Shown in pieces: positions 18,040-28,807 of a stretch of 33,498 bases of DNA. The notes under the pieces are model-generated. The model did not search any database, was not told the origin of the DNA, and was given only the letters and a program-made list of their open reading frames with translations. Position 1 is the stretch's first letter. Each line of letters begins with the position of its first letter. This DNA is from a candidate division SR1 bacterium (lineage in GTDB: Bacteria; Patescibacteriota; Gracilibacteria; Absconditabacterales; Absconditicoccaceae), in contig JAPLUV010000012.1 in NCBI GenBank assembly GCA_026397395.1, positions 1 through 33,498 on the forward strand. Reading direction: 5' to 3'. Both the position numbers and the translations under genes were made by a program.

Positions 18040-19128
18040 TTATTTATTCATTGGTAATCAGCAGGGGAGTTTCTTGACGACAAAAAGATAATAATTGACT
18101 CAGAAAAATATCATCGCCATCATCACAAAAATAATAATTTTATTACTTCTATCGGTTCACTGCAACAAGATCAAGACCATCATAACAAAAGACCAGATCC
18201 ACACCGTTGCTCTGACTTCTTTTCTTTTTCGTCCTAATCCCATCAGTCTGTGGTGGAGATGAGTATAGTCACCTTTCAAGGGATTTTTTTTCATAACAAA
18301 TATTCTTCGCAAACCTACTCGAATGGCATCAAAAATTACTAAGGATAAGGCCACGATAAGCGTTCACACTTTCGCTCCGCCGACGACAGACAAATACGCC
18401 AATGCAAATCAGTAAAACATTATTCACAAATCTCTCACCAATCAGAGTGGTTTAAATTCTACAAAGGCAGAAATAAGGCTAATCGCAAAGAGCGTAAAGG
18501 AAAGATATTTCACCGTTGTTAAGATCAACATATTTTCAGGAGTAAAATTGGTATAATGAGCAAAGACGACAAATTGAATTAACAGAAATATCGTCAAAAA
18601 TCCAATACTTGAAACGCCACTCGCCTGCGCATAAATACCATCAAACCAGTTAATCGCATTGATACAAATGATAGACCAGATGACAAAAAATATCGCAAAT
18701 CCTCGCTGAGGAATCATTAATTTATACGTGCCAATCAAGAGTTCCTGCGGACCAAAATGTCAGACATAGATAGCAAGCACTGCACCCAAAATATGTCAGA
18801 CCAATCTAAATACCGTAGGAATTTTTCGTTTAATCTTTCCAATATACCTCAGTTCTTCTATAAATTCAAAGACAATAATCGGCAATGTCCCCACAAATAA
18901 TCCTCGAAAAATATTGCTACGAAAGATCACTGGGAAACAAATGGCTATGATGACAAAAAATGAAAGATACACCCGGATTCCCTGCATCGTTGGGACTGCT
19001 TTTCTTGTTCCAACTAAGTCAGCACCTGGCTTGTCCATGACACCAAGTTTACGAAAGATAACCAACCCAAGCCACGCAATGATAGCTCAAATAACCAGTG
19101 GTAAGACATAATGGAAGACAATAGTCAT
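18040..19128 (-). CDS. WecA/TagO-like UDP-sugar:undecaprenyl-P transferase
   Basis: 362 residues with about ten membrane helices. This family (MraY/WecA/TagO) moves a sugar-1-phosphate from a UDP-sugar to undecaprenyl phosphate, the first step of wall polymer or surface glycan synthesis. Hallmarks: LGVMDKPGADLVGTRKAVPT with the GI that follows (N-terminal DxPxxRK region), ICINAINWFDGIYAQASG (the NxxNxxDG metal/catalytic loop) and GDYTHLHHRLMGLG (the HLHH loop 5 typical of WecA rather than MraY). Length is normal. The exact sugar cannot be told. It may build the polymer that SLH proteins bind (inference). Five or more glycines are TGA. Confidence 0.88.
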
Positions 19129-19160
19129 GGGTGATAGTAAGAAGTAAATACTAGTTACTT

Positions 19161-19251
19161 GTCATTCCGGTGTCACGGTTTGCAACCGGAATCTTAATTA
19201 TTACATATCCCCGACTAAGATCCCGGCCGCAAAACTTATCGCCGGGATGAC
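19161..19251. repeat. GTCAT...ATGAC two-hairpin repeat, copy 2
   Basis: Starts GTCATTCCGGTG and ends GCCGGGATGAC. Hairpins TCCGGT/ACCGGA and CCCGGC/GCCGGG. Compared with copy 1 (13749-13841) the C-G and T-A pairs are swapped in both stems. It lies 13 bp past the stop of the protease gene. Confidence 0.85.
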
Positions 19252-19264
19252 AAAGAGTCGGGGT

Positions 19265-22222
19265 TTATTTCATTAGTTCATCGGTTCTCATCATCATGAG
19301 CATCACATATCATCTAATTTCTAGACTAAATGGATCGTTAATATTTTTCATAATGGCAATCTTATTCAAGGCATTGAGATGTTCAGTGAAATAATCTGCT
19401 CCATCGTTATTATACGTATCTCATCGCAAAGCTCTAGACAAAACTGTTCCAAATTGCGCTCTTGTGACTTCATCGTTGGGAGAAAAATTACTTTGTATGG
19501 TTCCATTGCTTCGTCACATCAAACCCAATTGACAAGCAAGCTTCGCATAAAATTGCATTTCGCTAGTTTCTTCTCATATATCGAAAAAGTTACAAACAAA
19601 TCAGGTATTTGGCACTTTGTCCAACACATGAATAGCAAAATTACTCATCATTTTAGCTAGGTGTTTTCTCAATAAAGTACCAGTAATATTTGCTTGCTCG
19701 ATAGTTGGGATAGTAGTAATTCAAATGGTATATGCATATTGATAAGCACTATTTAATTCTGGAGAAAATGGTGACCCACTGATAGATCCTTGTGGAGAAG
19801 GAGTAAAAATATGCATAACTGGTGGTGTTATATTTCCTGTAGATCATGTACTGACAAGAGTACAGGCTTGTCATAAGATTCATCATTCACAATTAGCTGA
19901 ATCCTTTTTGATATATACAGATCAATTACAAGTAAGATTCGTTATAGTACAACTAGGAGTTGGAGGAGCTCAGCCTCATCATCAACCACCTCAACCTCCG
20001 CCACCTCATGGAGCAGCTTTAGTTGTTACCGTAAATGTTCCAGCAATTCCACCGATGCTCAATGTAGCCGTAGTCGTGGAACTATACGAGGAAGCAGAAG
20101 TCAGGTTTATTTTTATGCTGTCACCACTATAGACGATTCATGTCGTAGAGATAAAATCTCAGCTGTTATTTATTTGATAAGTTCATCATACGATAGTTAT
20201 TTCTGTTCCTGTATTGATACCAACAATGAGTATTTGACTTGATGTTTGTTCAGTAATTAGCTCAGCACTACCGACTGAAGTAAATGAGAAGGTATCAGGC
20301 CAACTATCTCGGAGCAAGATAAAATCTCCTGTCTCTGAAAAATCAGAAATATATCACATCATATCAAAAGCTTTCACTCTTCGATAATAATTATCTCACG
20401 ACGATATATTTATACTTATTCATGTGGTGAATAGTGTTCATGTAAACAATAAATTATTCATACCACTATCATTACTGAGCTCATAATAATAGCCACTCAT
20501 TCATCACGTATCTACAGAACTATTTCGTAGTAAATAAACAGTTCCAGAAACAGAAGCTCATCAAATGGGAGAGCTAAGAAGCGGCATGCTTGGTGTAGTA
20601 GTATCGAGAATAATGCTCGCTGTATACACTTGAGATGGCTTAGCTAAGATATCAAGAAACGTTACTCAAATATCTTTTATTCCATCTTCCGATGTTAATT
20701 GAACTAAAATATCCAATCAACTGAGAAAAATATTTCAGGTCAGCGTTCCACTCATACCCGCTCCGCTCACGATATATGTTCATGTCTTGGAAGCAAATAA
20801 TCTTACTGAGGTTCATGAGTTATTCGTTATGCTTCATGACAAAAACGTAATAGCTCCTGTTGCTGTAGGGATAAGATCGTAGAGAGTAGTGTATGCATTC
20901 AATCTTCTGCTTCATGCAACATTCAACCCAGTAATATAGTCTGCATTATTCAGAATAGCATTTTTTATGCTTAGATAACTGAGCTCTGGTCTAATACTTC
21001 GAGCAAGTGAAGCAACAGCCGCAACGAAAGGTGTCGCCATAGACGTGCCATCCATATAGGCATATGCATTACTCAACACAGTACTTGCTATACTCAATCA
21101 TGGAGCTGCAATGTTGACGGTAGATCAATAATCAGAGAATGAAGCTAAATGGTCAGTATTGGTACTTGCAGCAACAGCTATAATATTATCTAATCAACTC
21201 CAACAGTCAGTATTTGTATTATAATCTGCAGGATCATCATACCAAGCATTGAGATGTTGTGATCATCCATTTCCTGCAGCGGTAATAAATAATCAAGGGA
21301 AGTCTTTGATTGCATTATACAAGGATTGATCTCGGATACTCTGACAAGTTGCTCCAGTTCCTCATCGACTTGCATTAATTATTTTGGCTCAATTATATTT
21401 TGCAAAACTAATAGCATCCAAAATAGCTGAGGTAGGTAATCATCAATTTTCCGTACCAGCTTTAAGAGACATAATTTTTGCTCATGGATTAATGCCAGCG
21501 ATACCAGCGCCATTATTTATCTTGGCTCCGATAATTCCAGCAATATGTGTGCCATGACTATCAGTACCAGAAGGCCAAGGATTGATATCTCCCGCTAATG
21601 TGTCATATCCATAGCTACAATTTCCTAGTGTAGTTCATAAATAACTGAGACAATTTGTTCCATCCCAAAGCTGTCCGGCAAGGTCTGGATGATTGTATCG
21701 AAGTCCGACATCGATAACAGCTACAATAGTCCCCGTAGTGTTTTGATTTCCATTGCCAGACCAAATATCCATAGCATCATTCCATTGAATATCTGCTCAT
21801 ACGGTACCGGCTCCTCATATATTCTGTCCAACATTTTTAAGTCATCGTTGATTCCCAAAAAGAGTATCATTAGGATCTGTCATCATTGTTGTATACAAAA
21901 AATTTGGCTGAACATAGTCTACGTTCGGATTGTTTTGTAAGCCCTGGATTACATCGGCGACGGATTGTCCATCGGTGATTTTCATGACAGAAATATTTTC
22001 AGCGGGAATGGTGCTTTCAGAAGATAGTTCTTGTTGTACGGCAAAAGTTTTCATAGATTTAATTCCACTAGTTTTTTGCAGATCAATATTTGCTGGTTTA
22101 AATTTTACAATCACTTCATCAGCCACATATTTTTGAATATCTGGAGAAACGACTTCTTGTGCCATAACACTCGCTGAAGAAAAAAGGAGCAGAGATAATA
22201 CTATATAGAAATATTTTTTCAT
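19265..22222 (-). CDS. Secreted subtilisin-like (S8) protease, SLH-like tail
   Basis: 985 residues. A signal peptide (MKKYFYIVLSLLLFSSASVM) is followed by a propeptide-like domain (ADEVIVKFKP... VADVIQGLQNNPNVDYVQPN), then the S8 domain with the full triad: Asp171 in AVIDVGLRYNHPD, His223 in DSHGTHIAG, Ser394 in DGTSMATPF, plus the oxyanion Asn in ITAAGNGG. Several beta-rich repeats follow, then an uninterrupted run of 13 glycines (residues 739-751, six of them TGA). The last 200 residues look like S-layer homology modules (FDIGEETSEMQFYAKLACQL, NGTIQSNFSPNDEVTRAQFG). Expected to be an exported protease held at the cell wall. Confidence 0.9.
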
Positions 22223-22312
22223 GTATTCTTTATTCGTACATTTAAAAATTTAAAATATTATTTTGGAATAATTAGGAATAATTTGAATATTTGTACATTC
22301 CCCTTCGGGACA

Positions 22313-24202
22313 TTACATTCTCTCCACAAAAATCATTCCTATCAAATTCATGGCTTCTTGCAAGGTCTTTAAAACTTTTTGTAATAATGCAATTCTCGCA
22401 ATTTTCATCATATCATCATCGACTAATATTTTTGTATGAGCATAGTAACTATTTGCTAGCTGTGCGAGATCAAAACAATACTTCGCAATATGATGAGGTG
22501 CTAAGTCTTCTTTCGCTTTGAGAATCGTTTCCTCTAAGCTACTCATTTTTTTAATCAACGAAAATTCATCTTCTTCTTGGAGTAAAGAATAATTAACTTT
22601 TGACATATCCAAAGTGCCTGCTCCATCTATAATGCTCTGCATTCTCGCTCACGTATAGAGAATATATGCTCAGGTCTCACCTTGCATATCCATGACTTCG
22701 TCGAGATCAAAGACAATATCTTTCATAATATCTCCTCTGATCAAGAAAAATCTCAATGCAGAAATTGCCATCGCTTCAGCAACTTTATCTAGCCAAGCAT
22801 CGTCTCTTTCTGGATTTCTTTCCTTCGTTTCCATATATGCTTTTTTATGCAACATATCTAGCATATCATCTATGGTTACTGTTCGTCACTTTCTACTCGC
22901 AAAGGGCAATCTTTTTTCCAATTTTTCCTCTTCACTGAGCTTGAATTTCATATTCAATAATGTCTTGGGCGTAAGAAAAACAATACCGTAGCCAAGGGGT
23001 AAATATTTTTTCTCTCCATGGACATGGCCAAGCAACTGCAGTACAGAAGCTACAATTTGCTGAGGCGGAATTTGTCTATAATCTATTACCGTCACTGCTT
23101 CATCATAATTTCCGAAGTCATGTTTTGTTCATTTACTGGTATCAGTACTTGTCGTATACATTCTTATGCCTCTAGGATCTTCTCGAGATTGTTCGTATCC
23201 GAAGTCTTTGTCCATGTATCCGAGTTTCCACATCGCAAGAGCAATATCTTTGCCGACATAGGTTGCTAATCCATCTGATTTGATCATGATCTGATATTGT
23301 TTTTCTTCCTTCGCATATGCTGGCAGAGAAGAAAGATCAAGGATTCGACATCACTTTGCATCGCCATCATCGGCATATTTCACAAATCATTTTTCCTTCA
23401 AAATATCCATTGCACTAGCAAAAAATTTCAAATGCAGAATGTGAGTTTCCCAGGCAACAAGGTCGAAGTAGGCGCCCATTCTCCAACAACTTACCATTTG
23501 TTCATGAGTACAATCCTGTGTGTATTTCTGGTGAAGTTTATTTATTTCAGGATCAGAATCGTCTTCTATTTTCAGTAGCGTTTCAGTAAGTCTCTTCACA
23601 AAAACAGGATCTTCTTCGAGTCATCTCATCTTCTCATAAATTTCTCCACAGTAGTGATCAAACTTTTTGTCCGTTGTCACAGGAATATCATAGTACAGAT
23701 GTCAGACAATATTATATCCGATATTCACTCCACTATCATCGCCATAATCACAGGTTGTAGGCGTATATCCAAGATGTTCATAGATTCTTCTCACACTGTC
23801 TCCGACACACACATTTCTGGCTTGTCAGATGTGTAGTGGCTTATTGGGATTAGCTGACATGTATTCTATCAAAATTTTCTCCTTGCGTTTAACGTTTAAC
23901 GTTGAACGTGTAACGCCAGTAAAAAATGCATTTATAAAATCTTTCTTTTTAATATGTGCATTCACATATCCACCGACCACGCTAAATGTTTCAAAAAAAG
24001 AAGAACTGAATTTGTCCGCGAGTTGCTGTGCTACTACATTGGGGTTTGTCTTTGCTTGTTTGGCCAGTTGAAAACAAGGAAATGCAAGATCGCCAGGAAT
24101 ATTTTCTGGCGGAATTTCTATCAAAAGCAAAATATCTGCGAGCGCAAGATCGATGTGTTTCGCTATTTCTTCAGCGAAATATTGTTTATATGTTCAAATC
24201 AT
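22313..24202 (-). CDS. argS: Arginyl-tRNA synthetase
   Basis: Charges tRNA-Arg with arginine (class I). 629 residues. The N-terminal tRNA-binding domain starts MIGTYKQYFAEEIAKHIDLA; the ATP site is SANPNKPLHIGQARN with HIG at 124-126 (Gly126 = TGA). Core segments GDSVRRIYEHLGY, YVGKDIALAMWKLGY and TKHDFGNYDEAVTVIDYRQ fit ArgS. The KMSKS loop is degenerate (PFASRKGRTVTIDDML), as often in this enzyme. The DALR anticodon-binding domain closes with NLIGMIFVERM, the family's usual C-terminus. No frame break apart from TGA = Gly. It lies 90 nt downstream of the protease start, on the same strand. Confidence 0.95.
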
Positions 24203-24294
24203 TGTACGAGACACAAGGCTAAAGAAAAATAGCGGCTTTTAGCTTGTGCTATAGTAGTTAGTTGACAAGAGTTATCAAGCAAAAAAATAATTAG

Positions 24295-25386
24295 CTAGAG
24301 AACGTTTTTGAAGAGATTAAATAATCCTCTAGTAGTCATTTTCAAAATATCATCATCAAAATCCTGTTTGGGATATGCATCGGTTTTGACTAGCTTATGT
24401 TCCATTTCATCTTTGATGGCTTTCATATCTTCACGACTTACTACCTGTCCTATTTGATGTCCATGTTTATCTTTGGTAAGCCTAGCTATACGCTCAAGGA
24501 GTGTATTACTTCTAATCACATCTAGAGCTTCTTCCTTGGAAAAAAGTTCCATATCTACATATGCTTTGCCTTTGGTTCGTGTGTGATTTTTTGGGTCTGT
24601 TTTATCCGGTCTTTTAATCGCTGTTTCATTCATCCCTTCCAAGACAAGTGTATCTCCTTGATCTATAAATGAACGAAGAAATTTACTAGTCACTTTGATG
24701 TTCAGATTATTTTCCATATAAATTTTTTCTACTTCTCCATGAGGACCTCGCTGGAGAGCATCTCTTGTTCATCCTGGGGCCAAAACAAACATATTTCACT
24801 GCTTTTTTGCATGACGATTCACCTCATCTTTAAATGCATTCCTTGCATCTTGAATCTCAGTTTTTAATCCCTCTATCAGTGATCTTGGATTGATAGTAAA
24901 TGTTTTGACGAGATGAGACAGCGGACTCAAAAGATATCATTGCTTCTGTGTAGTGAGAGATGGTGCGAGAAATGTATGTAATGTATCTCTTTTTTCTTTG
25001 TGATTATAGATATGAGCATACATATAAAGTTGTCTGCCTATGATAGCAAGATTTGCAAATGTTCCATGATTACTTGCAATGAAATCATTTCTTTTATTAC
25101 ATATAATTTGTTGCATAATCATATCATATTTTTGCTGATCATAAGGAACCACTTCTACGAATGCATCAAAGATCGATAAGATAAAGTGCTTCTTTATGCT
25201 AGCAAGAGTACCAGTAGTTTTGGGATAAAAAATCTGAAACATATCATCATCTACGAAGGAAGCTGGATCTACCCCATCCTCTGTATGGATAGCATGAAAG
25301 TGATCGTTATAGATACGATTGATCTCTTGAGGAGAGCGTTGTTTTTCTGATTCCTTTGGAAATTTTGATCAGTGCAACAAATTCAT
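24295..25386 (-). CDS. Acyltransferase-like protein (PlsC/LPLAT-like)
   Basis: 363 residues. Two segments resemble glycerolipid acyltransferases, which pass an acyl chain to lysophosphatidate or a related acceptor: FIASNHGTFANLAI (residues 102-115) against the NHxSxxD box, and FVLAPGGTRD (200-209) against FPEGTRS. The box-1 aspartate is Asn112 and box 3 has Gly for Glu, so activity by the usual mechanism is doubtful or the family is only distantly related. There is no obvious membrane helix. The start ATG at 25384-25386 (MNLLHGSKFP) is followed by a plausible soluble N-terminus; a TTG further upstream is possible. Family call is tentative; the gene itself is secure. Confidence 0.45.
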
Positions 25387-25537
25387 ACATACTTGAAAAA
25401 TAAAGCCATATTGTGATACGCATTTCAGGTGTAAAGTCAATACAACATACTATCTATTTATTCTTTTGCCATATCTCTCTATTTTAAAAAAATCAATCGC
25501 TCAGATCGATTCTCTTTATTTATTTTATTTATTCTTC

Positions 25538-25954
25538 TCATTTTATTTTTTGTCTAAGCGCTTTTGTTTTGCTGACCAATTTTTTATCCGTAATACGAAT
25601 TTCACGTTCTGTTTGTGGAATCTTAGTAGGAATTCTTTCCTTGGGTTCTATAAATGCTTGCATCAGCAACTCTTTGAAATGATGAATAACCTTTTCCTTA
25701 TTCGCTTCTTGTAGTCTTTCTTCCTGACAGGTCATAATCAAGATAGTTTCTTCATGATGGACTCTATGAGCTCCAAGGAGAATTAGTCTTTCTTTTTGTT
25801 CCTGATTCAAATATTTAGAATCTTGTATATTAAAATACAATTCTGCTTTGGTCTCTCTCTTATTTACATTTTGTCCTCACTTGCCACCACTTCTAGCAAA
25901 GTGGAAATACACTTCTTTATCGAGGATTGCGTTGATGATTTTGGAATAATCCAT
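25538..25954 (-). CDS. arfB: ArfB/YaeJ-type peptidyl-tRNA hydrolase
   Basis: 138 residues, the usual ArfB length. The family rescues ribosomes stalled without a stop codon: the GGQ loop hydrolyses peptidyl-tRNA and the basic tail lies in the empty mRNA channel. Seen: HFARSGGKGGQNVNKRETKA with GGQ at 26-28, where the first Gly of GGQ is a TGA codon (25877-25879), then LYFNIQDSKYL, RVHHEETILIMTCQEERLQE and a lysine-rich C-terminus (ITDKKLVSKTKALRQKIK). There is no codon-recognition domain, so it is not RF1 or RF2. It starts 24 nt after the small gene at 25979 on the same strand. Confidence 0.92.
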
Positions 25955-25978
25955 AGAAGCACAATAAGAATAAAAAAA

Positions 25979-26185
25979 TTATTTCTTAGCATTTTTATTT
26001 TCAAAATTATCTAGCCCTACAGATATTTGATCTTCGGAGCTAGAAATAGGTTTGCCACTTGAACTGGTTTTTTTAGTCCCTGCCATGGCTTGGCCAAGAT
26101 CTTCCAACGCACGCCAAAAAGGACTAAATATCGTCTCAAAGAGCGATTCTTTGCGTTTATTTTGAAACTTTTCCAAATCGGTCAT
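25979..26185 (-). CDS. Small protein, unknown function
   Basis: 68 residues without any TGA: MTDLEKFQNKRKESLFETIF, then SPFWRALEDLGQAMAG and a Ser/Lys-rich tail ending ENKNAKK. An amphipathic helix followed by a disordered tail is likely. No family recognised. It precedes arfB by 24 nt and may be co-transcribed. Its 5' leader shares the TGATAAAATGAT repeat with dnaJ. Confidence 0.6.
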   Translation of the reverse strand: MTDLEKFQNKRKESLFETIFSPFWRALEDLGQAMAGTKKTSSSGKPISSSEDQISVGLDNFENKNAKK

Positions 26186-26191
26186 CTTTAG

Positions 26192-26226
26192 AGTGTCGAA
26201 GTGATAAAATGATAAAGTGATAAATT
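26192..26226. repeat. TGATAAAATGAT leader repeat, copy 2
   Basis: GTGTCGAAGTGATAAAATGA then further TGATAAA words, 6 bp before the start codon of the gene at 25979-26185; copy 1 lies before dnaJ. The rest of 26227-26359 is AT-rich and shows nothing else. Confidence 0.6.
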
Positions 26227-26359
26227 GTATATTCGTTATTCGTATATTCGGAATGTATAAATCCTAAGGTCTACCATCTAAGTTCTACTATCTATGTTTC
26301 AATGTAAGCAAGCCTAGCAAGAAATCAAGATTAGATAGATTCTTTCTTTATATAAATTT

Positions 26360-27133
26360 TTATAGAAAAGTGCGATCAGACGTTCATAGGTCAGTATATT
26401 GATCTTTTTGTTTGACGTACATGTCGTCTTTTGTTTCCAGAAATCACGATTGATCATGTTGATGGAGGAGGTATTTAGTTTGATAGGAAGCAAGTGCCAT
26501 TTTATTGTACGTCATACCATCTATATGAGTATTGATTCCATATTTTCTCTCAATATTTCTGATAAATCTTAGCCCCCATGTATGAGCATTCCTTTCTTTC
26601 TCGATCAGATTTTTACTCTGGTCATTACATACAAAATGTCATAACTCATGAGCAATGCAGGCCAAACAAAATGGTTGAAAATTATGGTTTCAAGGAATAT
26701 ATACGAGATAATCAGCAAGATCATTAACGTCTTTGATGCCTACAGATGTAAGAAATGCAGTTATTTTTTCCTGAGCCAATGTTTTGATATGTTCTTTGCT
26801 TGATTTTAGATATTGGAAAGATTTTAATCCATCAGGAACAAAAAAATTAATTGATTGATTCTTCCCAGAATATGCTTTAAACTCTTCTTGTAGTGATATT
26901 TTTTTCTCTCAAAACGTTAAAATAACATCGTCTCTTTGTACTTCAAGACTATATTCATCAATAGGCTTTTGCTGTGCAATTTCATCAAAAACTTTATCTC
27001 TTCACAAGAAATATTGTTGTAATTCGTTTATCAGTTCTTTTTTCTTTTCTTCATCTAAATCTGCCATACGTAGTTGCTCATCTATAGCATATAGTCTTTT
27101 TTCAATATTTTTTACTTCCTCCACAGGCATCAT
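26360..27133 (-). CDS. HELGH zinc metallopeptidase-like protein
   Basis: 257 residues. CLACIAHELGHFVCN carries HExxH at 162-166, with Gly165 encoded by TGA (26639-26641); the downstream helix NLIEKERNAHTWGLRFIRN offers a Glu as third zinc ligand, a gluzincin-like arrangement. The N-terminal part is a charged coiled coil (VEEVKNIEKRLYAIDEQLRM). No signal peptide or membrane segment, so a cytosolic peptidase is inferred. The C-terminus (KQKDQYTDLGTSDRTFL) is short and polar. Named family unknown. Start codons ATG ATG at 27128-27133 give two equivalent options. Divergent from the gene at 27388. Confidence 0.75.
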
Positions 27134-27221
27134 TACATGATTAATTCATAAAGTAACCTAATTATATGTAAATAATGAATTTTTGCAAAATTCGGTGAAG
27201 CAGTTCAATTATAGTCATTTT

Positions 27222-27231
27222 CACCCGGGCG
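27222..27231. promoter_or_regulatory. Single CACCCGGGCG near-match
   Basis: One-base variant of the CACCCGGGTG palindrome in the 254-bp divergent space between 27133 (minus) and 27388 (plus). No partner is found 55 bp to either side. Could be a single weak site of the same regulator or chance. Confidence 0.3.
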
Positions 27232-27348
27232 ATAAACGAAGCCAACACAAAAATAAGAAATGTAAATATACTTTGTAGTCAAGCCGTCCTCTGTCTAAGG
27301 AAATCCGCTGAATTTGGCCAGATTTTTTGTTCTTTTATGTCCATGGAG

Positions 27349-27354
27349 TATAAT
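27349..27354 (+). promoter_or_regulatory. -10 box of gene 27388
   Basis: TATAAT with only a weak TTTGTT 17 bp upstream. Transcription would start near 27361 and give a leader of about 27 nt with no Shine-Dalgarno sequence. Confidence 0.5.
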
Positions 27355-27387
27355 TAGATTAGCTTTACTCGCTAAAAATTCTGCCAA

Positions 27388-28581
27388 ATGGCTACCAAAA
27401 AAATTATTACTTTAGTTGCTATACTTACGGGAATGCTGTCATTACCTGTTTTGGGGTGAATGATTACGTTTCAGCCAATGTATAGTGACACAAGGTTTCC
27501 TCCTGTAGATCAATTTCACGCAGGCTGTATGCAAGATGCGCAAGTTACCTTCGATGGTAAGGAAACAAATATTTCCAAGATTCATCTCGAGCTCCAATAC
27601 GTGCCTGATGATGTGGAAATTTCTCGTATTCTCGGTGTTGATCAAGTGATTGCCAATTACAGAATAGAATATGATAGAGTAATTTTTGATATAGATAATC
27701 CAAAACTAAATGGAACTACGCCATTGTTTCATCTCAGTTTCCAAAGTAAAAAAAATATAACTGCATCAGATATCGTAATAGCTACCGGGTCATACTTTGT
27801 AAGTAATGGAAAGATTACCTATTTACAGTCAGACTTTCCTTTACAATTTGCAACCGTGCCAGAATGTGATCCAGATATCATTCCTCCAAGTGTAAATGTT
27901 ATTTTTCCACAAGATCCAACGGCTCCTGCTACCTTAGATCAGTATTTCGTTTTTGAAGTCAAAGATGCAGATAAGTGAGTAGACAAAAATAGCATCAAGA
28001 TAACGCTTAACGATAAAACATATACAGCAGCCGATACCAATAATATCAAGCGAAAAGGAAATTATATCACTTTCTATCCTCAAGATCGATTGCCAGTAAA
28101 TAAGAAAATAAATCTTCAAGTGAGTATTTCAGATCTGCAATCATATGGTGGAGCAAATACGACAGAAAAAATGTTTAGTTTCAAAACAGCTTCTGGACTA
28201 AAATTACTTGATGATATTGATCCAATGACTTTGAGAATGTTTGCTAGAGATGCGGCGAAAATTACAGGAACACCAGATGAATGTTCCGTCTTACAAAACT
28301 TTTATTCCAGATCAGATGCTTCATTTCAGTCAGCACTTATGCCAATCATCAACAAAATGTCATGTACATTACAACTTTCTGCAACTAGCACAGGAGATGA
28401 TTCGCTCTTCAACGAGCCACATGCTGCTGCACCTACCACAAATAGAAGCCTGACCTTCGTGTCTGTCTTTGCTGCCCTTGGACGAATTCTCTTTGGTATC
28501 TCGCTTATCTTGAAATTGCATTATTTAGTATCCTATAGAAAACATAAAAAATTAGCAAACATGTACAAAAATGGTGCATAG
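27388..28581 (+). CDS. Cohesin-like extracellular protein, membrane-anchored
   Basis: 397 residues. A signal peptide (MATKKIITLVAILTGMLSLP) precedes a beta-rich domain (VTFDGKETNISKIHLELQYV, then YDRVIFDIDNPKLNGTTPLF and ASDIVIATGSYFV) with the strand pattern of cohesin/carbohydrate-binding-like folds. A second Ig-like part begins IIPPSVNVIFPQDPTAPATL and contains VDKNSIKITLNDKTYT, as in bacterial Big-type domains. After a helical region with two cysteines comes a C-terminal membrane helix (LTFVSVFAALGRILFGISLI) and a basic tail. It should be displayed outside and held by the C-terminal helix. Only two TGA codons. Cohesin assignment is by pattern only. Confidence 0.75.
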
Positions 28582-28612
28582 GTAATAAGGCATACACAAA
28601 ATAAAAAATAAA

Positions 28613-28640
28613 AAGAGCTTCGAGTAATCGGAGCTTTTTT
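28613..28640 (+). terminator. Intrinsic terminator of gene 27388
   Basis: AGCTTCGA-GTAA-TCGGAGCT (8 bp, one G.U, extended by flanking A-T pairs) followed by six T, 32 nt past the TAG. Confidence 0.85.
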
Positions 28641-28670
28641 AGTTAGCAAATTGGCTGATGGGTAACTTAT

Positions 28671-28735
28671 CACCCGGGTGAGAATTGATGATAAGTAGCT
28701 CACTGCCTGCTATATAAGAGATTACCACCCGGGTG
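28671..28735. promoter_or_regulatory. Paired CACCCGGGTG palindromes, 55 bp apart
   Basis: CACCCGGGTG at 28671-28680 and 28726-28735, the same centre-to-centre 55 bp as at 15006-15070. The second ends 14 bp before the -35 of the CYTH gene. Between the sites both loci share an ATAANTNGCTC-like core at the same position; otherwise they differ. Confidence 0.6.
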
Positions 28736-28749
28736 AGAAATTTTCATTC

Positions 28750-28778
28750 TTGTAAGCTTACTATACTTTCACTATACT
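28750..28778 (+). promoter_or_regulatory. Promoter of the CYTH gene
   Basis: TTGTAA - 17 bp - TATACT (a second TATACT lies at 28762-28767). The leader to the ATG at 28808 is about 22 nt and lacks a Shine-Dalgarno sequence. Confidence 0.6.
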
Positions 28779-28807
28779 GACCAAAATTTTACTTCTTCAT
28801 TCACATC

